In this document: positions 1-29,575 of the stretch, one piece after another | How positions within the stretch are numbered: position 1 is the stretch's first letter | How the letters are laid out: each line of letters begins with the position of its first letter | Origin: Halichondria panicea | Taxonomy: Eukaryota; Porifera; Demospongiae; Suberitida; Halichondriidae | Assembly (NCBI RefSeq): GCF_963675165.1 | Contig: NC_087384.1 | Span: 2,130,501-2,194,500 of the forward strand | Reading direction: 5' to 3' | Length of the DNA: 64,000 nt | Translations under genes and position numbers: made by a program | The notes under the pieces: generated by a model | The model's database searches: none | Told to the model about the DNA's origin: nothing | The model's input: only the letters and a program-made list of their open reading frames with translations

Positions 1-1
1 T

Positions 2-2404
2 TTGTCACAAGCGTATCTACAGGTCGAACTCGATAAGGACTCTACCAAATACGTGACTATCAACACCCATCAAGGGTTATACCAGTTCAGCCGACTTCCT
101 TTTGGCGTGGCGTCAGCCCCAGCAATATTCCAAAGACTGATGGACACCATCCTACGTGGAGTGCCTCACGTTATCTGCTACTTAGACGATCTGTTGATAA
201 CAGGAGTGGATGAAGAAGACCACCTACACAATCTGGAGCAAGTCCTCAAACTTTTTACGGAACACGGGTTGCGATTGAAGAAGGAAAAATGTATCTTTTT
301 GGCCAAGTCGGTAGAATATCTTGGTCATCAGATCAGCAAAGAGGGAATCCAAGCTTTTCCAAGTAAAGTTGATGCTATTGCACAGGCTCCAGAACCAAAG
401 AATGTTCAAGAACTTCGCTCCTTCCTCGGGTTGCTGAACTACTACGGAAAGTTCATCAAGAATCTCTCTAGCATCCTTTACCCAATCAACCAACTTCTGC
501 AAGCGAGTCATAAGTGGGAATGGACACAGGAATGTCAGGAAGCTTTTACAGAAGCAAAGAAACAACTTACATCATCTGATGTGCTCACTCACTATGACCC
601 GGACCTACCAATCAACATGGCTGCGGACGCGTCAGCCTACGGCATTGGAGCCGTTATTTCTCATGTACTACCAGACGCGGCTGAGAGACCAATCTGTTTT
701 GCTTCACGCACGCTAACGACAAGCGAACAAAACTATGCTCAACTCGAGAAAGAAGCACTGGCATTGGTATTTGGTACCAAGAAGTTTCACCAGTATTTGT
801 ATGGCAGGAAATTCACGTTAATTACTGATCACAAACCTCTGACAGCTATATTTGGCCCAAAGAAAGGAATACCGTCCCTAGCAGCTGCTCGTCTCCAACG
901 TTGGGCAATTTTTCTCTCAGGTTATGATTACAATATCCAATTCAAGCCCACTCAAGCACACAGCAATGCTGATGCATTATCACGTCTCCCCTTGCCAGTA
1001 CAAGATTCGTACGAAACGGCTGACATTAATGCTATTCACACTTTCAATGTGGCTCAAATCGAAGCTCTTCCTGTAACATCTCAGCAGGTGCAGACGGCTA
1101 CCCGACGTGACCCAACCTTAAGCAAGGTGTTAAAGTATGTCAAATCAGGATGGCCACAGAAAGTGACACCGGATCTACAACCATATTTCAACCGCCGTCT
1201 TGAAATTGGCATCGAAAGTGGTTGCTTGATGTGGGGAATTCGCACAATCATTCCACAGAACCTGCATGCAAAGACCCTTCGTGCTCTCCATGAGAACCAC
1301 CCTGGAATGTCCCGAATGAAGGCTATTGCCCGCAGTTACGTGTGGTGGAGTGGACTCGATAAAGACATCGAAAACCAAGCAAAAGCGTGCCTATCGTGCC
1401 AGGAACAAGCCTCTAAACCTGCAGTAGCACCACTCCATCCTTGGGTTTGGCCAAACAGCCCATGGAAAAGGATCCATATTGACTACGCTGGTCCATTCTT
1501 GAACAAAATGTTTCTAGTGGTTGTAGATGCCCATTCCAAGTGGCCAGAAGTGATTCAGATGTCTTCCACTACGTCTCAAAACACGATCGAGGCACTGCAA
1601 GCACTATTTGCTCGGTATGGACTACCAGAACAGATTGTTTCCGACAATGGTGCACAATTCACATCCCAAGAATTTAGCGATTTTGTTCAAGCCAATGGCA
1701 TAAGACACATACGAAGTGCTCCATACCATCCCTCCACGAACGGCCATGCTGAACGATTTGTACAAACGTTCAAAAGAGCCATGAAAGCTGGAGAGAGAGA
1801 AGGACTGAGTTTGAAAACAAGATTGGCTCAGTTTTTACTGTCATACCGCTCAACTCCACATGCTACCACTAACGTCTCACCGAGTGAACTGTTCCTTCAA
1901 AGAAAAGTACGTACACGATTCGATCTCCTCAAACCAAACACAGAGGGAAACGTATCTGACAAGCAGATGAAACAGAAACAGCAACATGACAAACATGCTA
2001 AACCAAGGACGTTCTCTGTTGGTCAACAAGTAATGCTCAAAGATTTCCGAACAAACGGTACATGGCTTCCAGGAAGCATTGTACAACAGACAGGACCAGT
2101 ATCTTACAAAGTGGAAATTGGTGGTGGCAGGATACTACGTCGACATATCGACCACATACGTGATAGAACTCATTCTCTTTCCACCACCGAGTCGTCACAA
2201 GACGATATAACAAATCCAAACGATTTCGACGATACGGCAGCTCACAAGGATTTGCAAGATTTTGAAGTTTCCCCTGATCAGTCAACTGATCCGTCTCCGA
2301 CCCCACCTGATGAGTCACCCTCGACTGGTGCATTAACAGCTCGACAATATCCGCAAAGAAATCGCAACAGGCCTGATCGATATGGTGGGTACACTAACAT
2401 TTAA
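2..2404 (+). CDS. pol: Ty3/Gypsy retrotransposon pol (RT - RNase H - integrase), 5' cut by window edge
   Basis: The frame is open from the window edge to a TAA at 2402-2404, giving 800 residues of polyprotein. In order: reverse transcriptase palm from residue 1, with the catalytic YLDD at 60-63; RNase H at about 200-330, with acidic residues D209, E249 or E251, D276 and D324; an integrase zinc finger with H430, H433, C463 and C466; an integrase core with D494, D548 and E584 in DD35E spacing; and a GPV-type (GPY/F) motif at 699-705 near the C-terminus. This order, integrase after RNase H, defines Ty3/Gypsy. No stop or frameshift interrupts the visible part, so the copy is young or was recently active. 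Gag, protease and the 5' LTR lie outside the window. The nominal TTG start is only the window edge. Confidence 0.96.
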   Translation: MSQAYLQVELDKDSTKYVTINTHQGLYQFSRLPFGVASAPAIFQRLMDTILRGVPHVICYLDDLLITGVDEEDHLHNLEQVLKLFTEHGLRLKKEKCIFLAKSVEYLGHQISKEGIQAFPSKVDAIAQAPEPKNVQELRSFLGLLNYYGKFIKNLSSILYPINQLLQASHKWEWTQECQEAFTEAKKQLTSSDVLTHYDPDLPINMAADASAYGIGAVISHVLPDAAERPICFASRTLTTSEQNYAQLEKEALALVFGTKKFHQYLYGRKFTLITDHKPLTAIFGPKKGIPSLAAARLQRWAIFLSGYDYNIQFKPTQAHSNADALSRLPLPVQDSYETADINAIHTFNVAQIEALPVTSQQVQTATRRDPTLSKVLKYVKSGWPQKVTPDLQPYFNRRLEIGIESGCLMWGIRTIIPQNLHAKTLRALHENHPGMSRMKAIARSYVWWSGLDKDIENQAKACLSCQEQASKPAVAPLHPWVWPNSPWKRIHIDYAGPFLNKMFLVVVDAHSKWPEVIQMSSTTSQNTIEALQALFARYGLPEQIVSDNGAQFTSQEFSDFVQANGIRHIRSAPYHPSTNGHAERFVQTFKRAMKAGEREGLSLKTRLAQFLLSYRSTPHATTNVSPSELFLQRKVRTRFDLLKPNTEGNVSDKQMKQKQQHDKHAKPRTFSVGQQVMLKDFRTNGTWLPGSIVQQTGPVSYKVEIGGGRILRRHIDHIRDRTHSLSTTESSQDDITNPNDFDDTAAHKDLQDFEVSPDQSTDPSPTPPDESPSTGALTARQYPQRNRNRPDRYGGYTNI

Positions 2405-2416
2405 CAGGGGAGGAAA

Positions 2417-2692
2417 TGTGGTATCCTTACGACATGGAACTAACATTAAGATAAAGACTTGTGATTCCGTAAATACTGTACTGTAAACCTGTGATTCCGT
2501 AAATACTGTGTTGTGTTAGTTCTAGTGGTTTCATGTTCTTATTTAGTCATTTCTGTACTATTGTTCTAGAAGGTTCTTTCTAGTATTGTTTTTGTATAAA
2601 TAGCCTGTGTATTTTGTATCAGAGTTCTGATTTAATGAATTATTGAAGTTATCTCAGGTGTTTTGCACGTTAGCTCTGTATACTTTCAAACA
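2417..2692 (+). repeat. 3' LTR of the Gypsy element (3' end approximate)
   Basis: Starts with TGTGG directly after the polypurine tract at 2405-2416. It contains a TATA box (TATAAATAG near 2596) and a duplicated stretch with TGTGATTCCGTAAATACTGT near 2460 and 2490. The 3' boundary is placed at a CA near 2692. It cannot be fixed without the 5' LTR. Confidence 0.6.
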
Positions 2693-2959
2693 GTGTAGTG
2701 ATGTATAGACCCATTACGAAGGGCATCCTTTGGGGAACACTGCAATGTAATGAGAAGACAAGAAACTGCAGCAAGTCCTGCAGGCAGGATAAGGATTCAG
2801 CGGTAGCCATCTCTATACTCTGTTGTTTTAATGTATATTTCCTACGAACCATGCGGTAATGTATATTCTCATTCTGTTTATTTTCCGTTTTATTATCAAC
2901 AATAAATTTAGCGCACACGCATGTGCATGCATGCACTAACACTATATATGGTATATATT
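2693..2959. other. Spacer between LTR and OAS relic, nothing recognised
   Basis: No coding frame or repeat family is recognised. Similarity to the OAS gene 1 locus (intron 5, from about 42530) starts only near 2960. Confidence 0.4.
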
Positions 2960-3087
2960 ATGTGCAGAGAGTGGGCAGGTTATAATAAGAGGTATAACTA
3001 TGAGGGCACAGATAATAACAGGAGTGCATTACCGTCTACCATAATTATACAGTAGCAATGCATCAACTGTAATGAAATTCCTTGCAG

Positions 3088-3731
3088 TGCCACAGAAGAG
3101 GTGAAGAATATTGTATACAACTGTGACAAAGTCAAGTGAGTTAGTTTTAACATGGAATATTAGGGACAAACTGCATGTTGCTAATGGTATAATAAATTAT
3201 TATTATTATCCGAATATCTGGCTTGTCAATTTTAGGATATAATATAGGGTCAAAGTTCAACTGAATACTTTTACCGTGTATGGAAACAGTCAACGCTTAT
3301 TTTCTGCACATGAATGTGCACTCTGTTTGTTAAGTGGATGGATAAAAGCGTGGTTTATTCATTCGATTATCTGGCATATATTCAGTTATTCGGCCTGCCT
3401 CTGCAACCAAGGTGTCCAGATAATCAAGTACAGTTCTTATAAGTGATTCAATCAACATGCAGTAAATTAATCTACCCTCCCCTCACACACACGCAGCATA
3501 TACTGGGAGCAGTGCTACGCTATGAAGCAGTACCCTACCCTAGTTCCCCCGAGGGCACCTCGCATCATTGACCCGGCTAACCCCACACATAATCTGTACC
3601 TTACAGGGCTCGCGAATTTTGATCCCTACAAACGATGTGGAGAGTACGACACTGGGACGGGGGGCTGGAGCTCTCTCATCAGAAACATTGTAACGCTAGA
3701 CTTAAGTAAACCAGTAGAATATTATACATAG
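3088..3731 (+). pseudogene. OAS fragment: exons 6 and 7 only
   Basis: Two exons nearly identical to the last two of OAS gene 1. Exon 6 is 3088-3135 (48 nt, after CTTGCAG and before GTGAGT). Exon 7 is 3497-3731 and encodes the OAS C-terminal signature IIDPANPTHNLYLTG, ending at TAG. Exon lengths and phases match gene 1 (43964-44011 and 44745-44970). Exons 1-5 are absent; upstream sequence runs into unrelated DNA and a Gypsy LTR. The exons are still open, so loss of the 5' part is either recent or the 5' exons lie beyond the retrotransposon, outside the window. Without a catalytic domain it cannot encode a functional synthetase as seen here. Confidence 0.85.
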
Positions 3732-4360
3732 ATGCACAGCGTATAGTCTATATTTATCCAGTGTTGAAAAAATATTATTCACACATGCATGCATTCAGTG
3801 CTTCACACAAACAGGGGCGTTTCACCATGCAGTACGTGGGTATGATTTCTTATAGAAAATGGGTGGTAAATCTCAGTGAAGTATCGAATGTCAAAGGTAT
3901 ACTGATGAGGAACAAAAGCAGTGGAGAGCAGATGATGAATGCTCCGCATGCAAAACGTAAGTACAGAAACACACTGATCATGAGTTACATGCAGTACATA
4001 TTTACGCTCAGAAAACACGTTTTAAATGTTCAAGATTAAAACAAACATGGTCTATAATTATAGAGTAGAATATGTAGGCTGGGCTGCATTGAGGGGGGGT
4101 GCGAGGGGGATAATTCGCCCCCCCTAGGATGTGGTAGATTCCTGCTGATGACTTCGCCCCTCTTACATTTTTAATTTGCCCAATTCACCCCCACTGATCA
4201 AAAATCCTGGATGCAGCTCTGCATGGTAGGAATTAATATAAGACGCTGTTTTGGAGGTGTCTATATATACGGGATTTAGAACCCCCAAAGCACTACAAGT
4301 GCCTTGCTCTTAACAAAGATCAAATAATTATAAGGTCATGCAGCATCCTATGCATGCATG
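3732..4360. other. 3' flank of OAS fragment, paralogous to 45.0-46.5 kb
   Basis: Scattered collinear similarity to sequence downstream of OAS gene 1 (for example GGGGCGTTTCACCATGCAGT in both). A G/C-rich insert near 4083-4227, with ends reading GGGCTGCAT and ATGCAGCTC, is absent from the paralogue. Short frames here show no family resemblance. Confidence 0.5.
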
Positions 4361-4621
4361 TATTAGTAAAACCAGTAGGTTTTACATAGGATTGGCAGTG
4401 GGTTTGCCTGTGTTTAGCAATATTTCAATTATTTTGACTCATGTTCAAACTGTTCTATCTCTGCAGGGAAAGGCCACATCAAGAAACTGGCTGAACAGAT
4501 AGTTTATTTAGCCTTTTCTCTCTTTGTATCTCTCATTTCATAATCCATAAACATTTTAATGAATGAATATTTTCATTTTAAAAATTGCACTATTTCGACG
4601 TTTCACCGCTCTTTGTCTGAC

Positions 4622-5137
4622 CATAGATTGAAGAGTTAGAGGGATAGGAAACGGAGTGGTGCACGTGATGATTTTACATTGAATCTGCAGTGGAGCCGCG
4701 AAAATTATCCGCGCTACGCCCTATGAACGAGGCTATTAACCACATTTTTGCCGGGTAACTCCCAAAGCTGTGTTTCCTCGAGACATCATCTCTTTCAGCA
4801 ACTTATAACACGCCTAGTCCATGAGCCACGTGTAGTACTTGCTAATGACTGACCACACCCAGTAAAAAGAGACTTTCCAATAAAGTTATATGTTCCCAAT
4901 GCTGTTTTAGAGCTATTGGAACATGTAACGTGTAAGCGTGCTGGTTATGACTACTACAATAGGTATAGACCTTGAAATATAAGTGAGTTGCACGGACTAA
5001 GCACAGTTACTTGTAGTTTATTATGCACTGAGTGTAGAAATAGATATTGTTGTGATGGCCTCGATTAAACCGCAGCGTAGCGCGGATGTTACTCGAGATA
5101 CCAACCGTTTCCTATCCCTCTAACTCTTCAATCTATG
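4622..5137. mobile_element. TIR element with 7-bp target duplication GTCTGAC
   Basis: 516 bp, with about 35-bp terminal inverted repeats beginning CATAGATTGAAGAGTTAGAG. GTCTGAC flanks both sides (4615-4621 and 5138-5144). The empty site, with a single GTCTGAC, is preserved in the paralogous repeat near 33050, which proves the insertion and the duplication length. No transposase is seen, so it is non-autonomous. TIRs resemble those of the 28021-29575 element. Confidence 0.85.
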
Positions 5138-5746
5138 GTCTGACTGACTAAGTAAGTGAGTAAGTAAGTAAGTAAGTAAGTAAGTTTCTTGCCCAGCATT
5201 TACTCCAAGTACAGCCATCTCCAGGACATTCTGCGCAGGGTTTCCAAACGACTACAACCTGGATTACAAAGCGCTTCTTCAGATTTGCGATTGCTTCCAC
5301 GAGGCAGATGACCTCTCAGTCTCTATTTCTCTTACCTAGACAATTCCGCCATCTTTAATGACTCAGCAATTGCGTTGTGGCCAATAATAATAGATAGGCG
5401 TGGCTAATAAACCGTGCGCCTAAAATCAGTGCAGCAGTGCTTTTCCAGAGCCTGAGGTGTTCCTTTTCTTCACACTGTTCAGCTCTAGCTCCCTTTCTCT
5501 GACAGGCATGCTATATGCACTGGCTAGATATCATGCTCTTAAAATGGCTGTCATTTAATACTGATTCCCAAATTCAACATAATTATCAAGCAATAAATTA
5601 TTACTCATTATAGGTTCTACTATAATTATTAGTCCAGAGATATTCTAGAAGATATCTAATTAGTCCTGTCTTCTCTTCTTGTACTGCCTCTTGACGTTCC
5701 ACTTATGCATGTCATGATACGTAAACTGTACTGAAAAAGAAAGGGA

Positions 5747-6303
5747 ATCCGACTAGAAAAACATTTGCAATGTGAAAAATTGCTAGGATTGGCCAGGGGA
5801 ACCACAAAAAAGCGTGGGAACAAGAAATCAGATGAGAGCATAACTCCAATCCGTTACAACGTCATGAACATGTACAATACATAGTATATTATATAATAGA
5901 CTGTGTTCCAGATCCACCTATCAGCTTCCATCCACCACATCATTCCATGCAGGTCACCAGTACGGTCCGTGCATGTTACTACGCATGGATGGACTGTGTG
6001 TACCTGTGCTCAACACTGCATGTATTAGGAACATCAATTCATCACAAATCATCATGATTATGTGCCCCACATTCTAAAATGGATGTATAATAAATATATA
6101 TAGGGATTGGTCATCACTCCACCAGTAAAAATTGCGTGGCATATTGGCTGGGAAAACATGGGAAAACTACCAGTATACATGTGATTGACGTTGTAACGGA
6201 TTGGAGTTATGCTCTCATCTGATTTCTTGTTCCCACGCTTTTTTGTGGTTCCCCTGGCCAATCCTAGCAATTTTTCACATTGCAAATGTTTTTCTAGTCG
6301 GAT
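5747..6303. repeat. 557-bp palindromic TIR module (first copy)
   Basis: Ends read ATCCGACTAGAAAAACATTT and its complement; the two arms are about 120 bp and nearly identical. The second copy is 31895-32450. A diverged single arm lies at about 6771-6876. Open frames inside (for example minus 6058-6360) are read-through of the arms, not genes. Confidence 0.75.
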
Positions 6304-6320
6304 ACCTAGATAATTGTCTC

Positions 6321-6494
6321 TACACAGTAAAAACAGATTCGTTATAATAACATAAAACATCTCAAATAAAATGCATCATTTGAAATTTAATGTAGAAATG
6401 ATATAAATTTCTGTCATTTCTACATTAAATTTCAAATGATGCATTTTATTTGAGATGTTTTATGTTATTATAACGAATCTGTTTTTACTGTGTA
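6321..6494. repeat. Perfect 81-bp inverted repeat with 12-nt loop
   Basis: Arms 6321-6401 and 6414-6494 are exact reverse complements by eye, separated by 12 nt. Transcription from either strand would give a long perfect hairpin. It follows directly after the 5747-6303 module. Confidence 0.9.
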
Positions 6495-6512
6495 TATAGT
6501 AACTATAAAGTA

Positions 6513-6557
6513 GCCTCGAGACCAGGCCGATTAATTTAATCGGCCTGGATTCGAGGC
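6513..6557. mobile_element. 45-bp minimal TA-flanked palindromic element (GCCTCGA family)
   Basis: An almost perfect palindrome starting GCCTCGAGACCAGGCCGATT, flanked by TA on both sides. Same termini as the larger elements at 10154-10517, 38305-38713 and 42618-43701, and the same length as 29677-29721. Confidence 0.8.
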
Positions 6558-7034
6558 TAGCTATAAAGTGAGCTTTATACTAGACTGAAAAATGAACTCT
6601 TCACTATTATAGCGAAGGTCAATTGTACTGTCCACTATAGCGAAGGTATATAAACTCTCTACTATCAAAGGTCATCGTACTGTACTGTCCACTAGCAAAG
6701 GTCAATCGTACTCTTGTGAACTCTCTGCATGCATGGGCTATCATACAAAACTTTATACTACAAATTCAATCGGATTGGAGTTATGCTGCTCTCACCAGAC
6801 TTCTTGTTTCTATGCTTTTTGGTGTTCCGCCGGCCAAACCTAGCAACTTTTCACATTGCAAATGTTTTTGTGGTATTCATTTCACAACTTGAGCAGGAAT
6901 TAGCAGAATTTAATATTAATAAACAGCAAAATGAGCTAAACAGTGAAATCGCAAACAAATTACCTGTGAAAATAATTATGTTATACCTTAAGCCAGGTAT
7001 AATTATTCACAACGTATAGATATACATAAACAAG

Positions 7035-8310
7035 CTGATTTGAAGGGAAAAAGCATGGGAATACAAAAGTGATGGGACAGTAGAAACCAACAAGCCAAAC
7101 TTCTATCTCATTTCTTCACTATAATTATTATAGTAATCACAGCACATTTTCACGTCCAAGAAGATTCTAACTGCATATAATAAATTATACGGTCAAATAT
7201 ATAACTTTATAGCGCTTTATTTTTGAGGAGCAAAATTTTCGAGGTTCGAGGCCAATCCATGGAAACTGCATTTTATAGCTCCTCAAAAAATTATTAATAA
7301 AGAACTATAAAGTACCTTACATTATTGAAACAATAATTATTATTTATATGAAGCACTCACTATATGTTATAGTTATAACACGGGCACAAGGGATGTATGG
7401 AATATATTGCACTGAAGCACGAGGGCGTAAGCCCCGAGGGCTGAGTGCAATATATTCCATGCATCCTGAGTGCACGTGTAATAACTAGTTTATATCCCGA
7501 GGGCATAGCAACATAACACTGTCTTAGTAACACAATATAAACTGCACAAAAAGATGACAAAGACAACTCTAGACACAGCTCCATCTCTTCTCTCTCCTAG
7601 ACGCCAGTATATGCAGCGTATAAGATTGGCATGACAGACAATGGCTTGACACAAAATTGTTGGAGTTCCAACGCTGAAACCACTGCAAAACAGCCCCACC
7701 CCACTTCTGGTGCTGCAAAACAGCCCCACCCCTCTACTGCTGCAAAGAAACAGCCCCACCCCATTTACTGCTGCGAAGAAACAGCCACACCCCACTATAC
7801 TACTCAGTGTAACTGCTGCTCGAACAGCCCCCTCCACTGTACTAGCACTATCCTCGGTATCACAACCAAGCCAAAGAAGCTCGCCTCTACACTGCTGCAA
7901 AACAGCTCAAGCCCCCTGCAAAAAGAGCCGCTTCTAGTGCTATGATGAAGCCAGAATTGACCGTGCATCAAGAAGTGGAGGACTAGGTCTAGGATCACAG
8001 AATCTTCACAAAATGAACCTGGGACGATTTTAAAACCTGCATGGTTGCAAAAAAGAAACTCCAGCAGTGCTGAACATTCATGCATGGCTGGACTTACTTT
8101 GATGCTTATTATTTCTCATGATACAATATTTAATTTAATTATGCCAGAGGGGCGTTTTGTGGTCAGTGCAATATGACTTTTCAGCAGTGCAATATGCTTC
8201 ATATTGCACTTGGCAACAACATAGCAACGGGATATAAGACATGCATATATCCTGCATGCACTATTATGCTTAATAGTCTAGTGCCTTTCAAAGCTAAAGA
8301 CTCATGCAGG
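7035..8310 (+). pseudogene. Decayed OAS gene 2-like locus: exon 5 and exon 7-start relics
   Basis: 7035-7175 reads, in broken frame, as the OAS exon 5 helix region (AHFHV and YLIS remnants of the gene 2 motif). It has an in-frame stop and a 15-nt insertion. 7195-7330 matches gene 2 intron sequence at 54095-54225. 8262-8310 matches the gene 2 exon 7 acceptor region at 54255-54300. Order and strand are the same as in gene 2 (52956-54489), so this is a duplicated and degraded second OAS unit behind the fragment at 3.1-3.7 kb. It cannot be functional. Confidence 0.65.
7486..8250. repeat. Repeat element carrying CAGCCCCACCCC tandem repeats
   Basis: Bounded by weak inverted ends (TTATATCCCG near 7489 and its complement near 8244). 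The interior (about 7680-7925) holds irregular 24-33 bp tandem units with CAGCCCCACCCC and CTGCAAA. Long frames on both strands here, including Gly/Cys-rich minus frames, are products of the repeat. No transposase seen. Confidence 0.45.
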
Positions 8311-8442
8311 AGCTGACATTGCAATAAGGGATAAAATTAATAAGTTCAAGCCACAAAGCAAGCGAACACGTATACGTACACAGCTATAATATTATATTAA
8401 GTATGCACATGATGACTATAATTATGAATGCAGTAAGCAGTA

Positions 8443-8925
8443 CAGTGGAACCCCCATTAACGACCACCTCCAACCACACGCTATATAACGGCCAAGAGCT
8501 TAGGTCCGGATTGAAACTACAATGACTTCAATGTAAAGCAACCTCTCAGGAGCAACCACCTCTCTACTCCGTATAACGAGCAGCTTTCTAGTCCCCAACC
8601 ATGCAGCTTTAGCAATGGAAATAACCTCCCAGAACGGACAACCACATGCACCCAGAATTAGCAGAAAATTATTGCTGAGATAGCATTATTTTGCACAATC
8701 ATGCATAAGCACAATCGTGAAAACCTAGCTGTAGCTTGTCTCTACAGCCTTTTCAAAGCTTATATGAGCTAAAGAAGCATGGTTAGCTAAGCTCCAAGAT
8801 TCATTTGCAGCAAGAAATGACTCATTATATAGAGCATGCAATCAGAACCTCCCAAGGAAGACCACCTCTCTATAACGGCCTAAAGGCTGTTCCCCAATGG
8901 TGTCCGTTTTATGGAGGTTCCACTG
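8443..8925. mobile_element. 483-bp Tigger/pogo-like MITE, TA duplication
   Basis: Ends CAGTGGAACCCCCATTAACG and the approximate complement, flanked by TA. CAGTxGAACC-type termini with TA target sites are typical of pogo/Tigger elements. Non-coding. Confidence 0.7.
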
Positions 8926-9375
8926 TATAAGGAGTCTGCATGTGATCACATGATGAAAATGCTAGGAACACATTGTCATGGTGTCAGTGATCGGATAAAG
9001 GGAACTGGACCATCTGGTGGATACCAGATAGGAACATTATTAATTCCGTAAATAATTGCCAGCAGCAGAATACCCTACAGATTCACAAGTGGTCCAGACA
9101 TTCATTGCTTAAATATGTGCCAACACAGCAGAGACTTGCATTGCCAGCACATATCATTGCTGTATATGAATGTAGTTTAAAGGACTAACCTCTACATTGC
9201 ATTTCATGCAGTTCTTATGTTATCGGCTGGTACTGTTGTAGCAACAGTTTATTGCTATACCATCAATTACCATTAATTATTAGGTCATAATGGAGTGCTA
9301 GCTCATAATAATCAGAAACAACAAAAGTTTAACACTCACAATAATTACAAAACACAATGTGCACGACAATAATAA
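8926..9375. other. Intergenic, nothing recognised
   Basis: AT-rich sequence between a MITE and the presumed last exon of the ankyrin-Death gene. No frame or repeat family recognised. Confidence 0.4.
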
Positions 9376-27796
<18,421 letters not shown>

Positions 27797-28020
27797 CTGG
27801 AAAGATATTAAGATATTGTTTAATACTGTACAAAAACTGGCCAACTGAATGGAATCAGGAATACATAGACATGTAATACAAGTCACTCACCATCTCTGGA
27901 TTTAGATCTAACTTTCAGAGTGACTTATAATTATACTGCATCCTCAGTCGAGTCACGATCACTCACTGGTACGTACCTGGTCTCTAGCTAGCTAGCTCTA
28001 CAGATCTCAGTCATGAAAAT

Positions 28021-29575
28021 CATAGATAGAAAAGGGAGGGATTGGAAACGAATCACGTGTGCCGAACACTCCTTGTCTGCCGGAAGCATAGATCAAAGAG
28101 GGAAGTGATCACTACTTATACTTCCTCAAAATAAAAATTGTGTTCCAGCCAGCTGATTTCGAGTATATGGCTTTCTAGTTCTCAAGAATGGCTTTCTAGC
28201 TCAGGTCTACATTTGCACTGTACAATGGAAAGTAGTGCTCCGGCTCCATTTCAGAGTAAGTGATGTTGAACTGTTTGTTAATAATAAATAATAATTAATT
28301 ACTTTCCATTTACTTTCTTTCCTTTTCATGTAAATGCAGGTAGGTTTAAGGAAGCTTTTATGACTGTTTTGACAGAGAGTACATAGATTCAAAGCTTCAT
28401 CACCAGAGGAAGCAGTTGCCCTCAACACAGCTTCTGCGTTGATAGTTAATTTCGTTGGAGGGTTCTGAACATAGTGTGATGGTTCGGGCTGAAATTCTAC
28501 TCAGAATTGAAGTCGTGACACTCTGCAGCATCATTTAATTATCATGCACAGTTAAATTTATAGAATTGAACAATTATTTATCACAGTTAAGAATTGAACA
28601 TGTGAATGTGATTGAATTAACATGTGAACAATTGATTTCTCTATACATTATGCTGCCTTCTTTTGGGAAGGGGTTATTCTCATCACCTAGCTGCAATGGT
28701 CGTCTTCTATTGTCTTTCAGCAGTTGCCTCTAATTGTTGCACATGTGCTGTTGATCACCCGAAGAGCCTGTGTTCTTAGCAAATTCACTAACATTCGGGT
28801 TCTCGTTGGATTTACCCCTCTGTCTTTGTTGGCCAATTTAACGGGGTCCTGGCACAACCTGTTGCTGATGACTCCAGGTATTGTGAACAGATATCTAACC
28901 ATCTCCACAAATGACCTCACTGCAGGTATTGTTATAAAAGTATAGTGTGGGCAATAATCAGTATAGCATGCTTACCAGTAATCCTAAATTCATTCTTTTG
29001 TGAATGACGATTCAAAATTTTCACGGCATTTCTGTAAGTGCAAACAAAGACAATGCAAAACTTCAAATACTCCTCTAACAGTATATTAGCAGAATATATT
29101 CAACTAGCCCTTTTTAGAGATGAAAAAAGGAGACAAAAAACACTCCTGAAATACTTTATTTATTGATATAGTACAAAAGTTTCACTTGTATCATTCAAAA
29201 AGTAATACTTACGCAAAGCACTAGGACCCAAGTATACAGTTTGACACAGGTACAAACTGCAAATCAGCTTTACATATGTGCTAGAGGGAGACATAATTTT
29301 GACTATCACCTTACCCTACAAAACTGGCCTATTATTCTGCTTCAACTCTACTGAAGTAAGTTTCTAACTTACCAGGTATGAATACAGTTAAGCCACGGAC
29401 ATCTGGCCTAACCCAGAAGTCTAAGTTAGACTCTAACAACGTCTGCAAGAACTGAGTCAGAGAAAATCTTTGTTACAATCCCGCCAGAACGTGATTACGT
29501 AACAAGACAAGGAGTGTTTCAACGGATATCATTGAAATTGTCGTTCGTTTCCAATCCCTCCCTCTTCTATCTATG
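28021..29575. mobile_element. 1.55-kb TIR element with 7-bp duplication TGAAAAT
   Basis: TIR starts CATAGATAGAAAAGGGAGGG and recurs inverted at the right end. TGAAAAT flanks both sides (28014-28020, 29576-29582). Termini resemble the 4622-5137 element, also with a 7-bp duplication. The interior has short frames (RVHRFKASSPEEAVALNT near 28378; QLPLIVAHVLLITRRACVLS near 28722) without recognised similarity. The splice phases I tried do not join them. It could be a decayed autonomous member. Confidence 0.75.

Larger units (their letters stand above)
1..2692 (+). mobile_element. Ty3/Gypsy LTR retrotransposon, 3' part
   Basis: The pol frame is followed at once by a purine-rich tract (2405-2416) and then TGTGGTATCC, the usual polypurine tract/LTR junction. 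The element is inserted next to a decayed OAS block (from about 2960) and may be why the 5' exons of that block are missing here. The 5' end is outside the window. Confidence 0.85.
4361..6303 (-). repeat. 1.42-kb dispersed repeat, copy 1 (carries a 516-bp insertion)
   Basis: Near-identical in reverse complement to 31895-33313. After removing the inserted element at 4622-5137 plus its target duplication, both copies are about 1420 bp. Includes a (TAAG)n tract at 5151-5185 and a 557-bp inverted-repeat module at 5747-6303. In the other copy this sequence lies inside the Ginger-like transposon, so it is either a fragment of that transposon's 3' region or an independent element nested in it. Confidence 0.8.

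Noticed and set aside
5656-6360. Minus-strand frames of 61 and 100 residues (and plus copies at 31913 and 32356)
   Set aside because: Read-through of the inverted arms of the 557-bp module; identical peptides appear wherever the repeat occurs.
7360-8085. Several overlapping frames on both strands, including Cys/Gly-rich ones
   Set aside because: Produced by the CAGCCCCACCCC tandem repeats and palindromic flanks; no splice support, no family resemblance.
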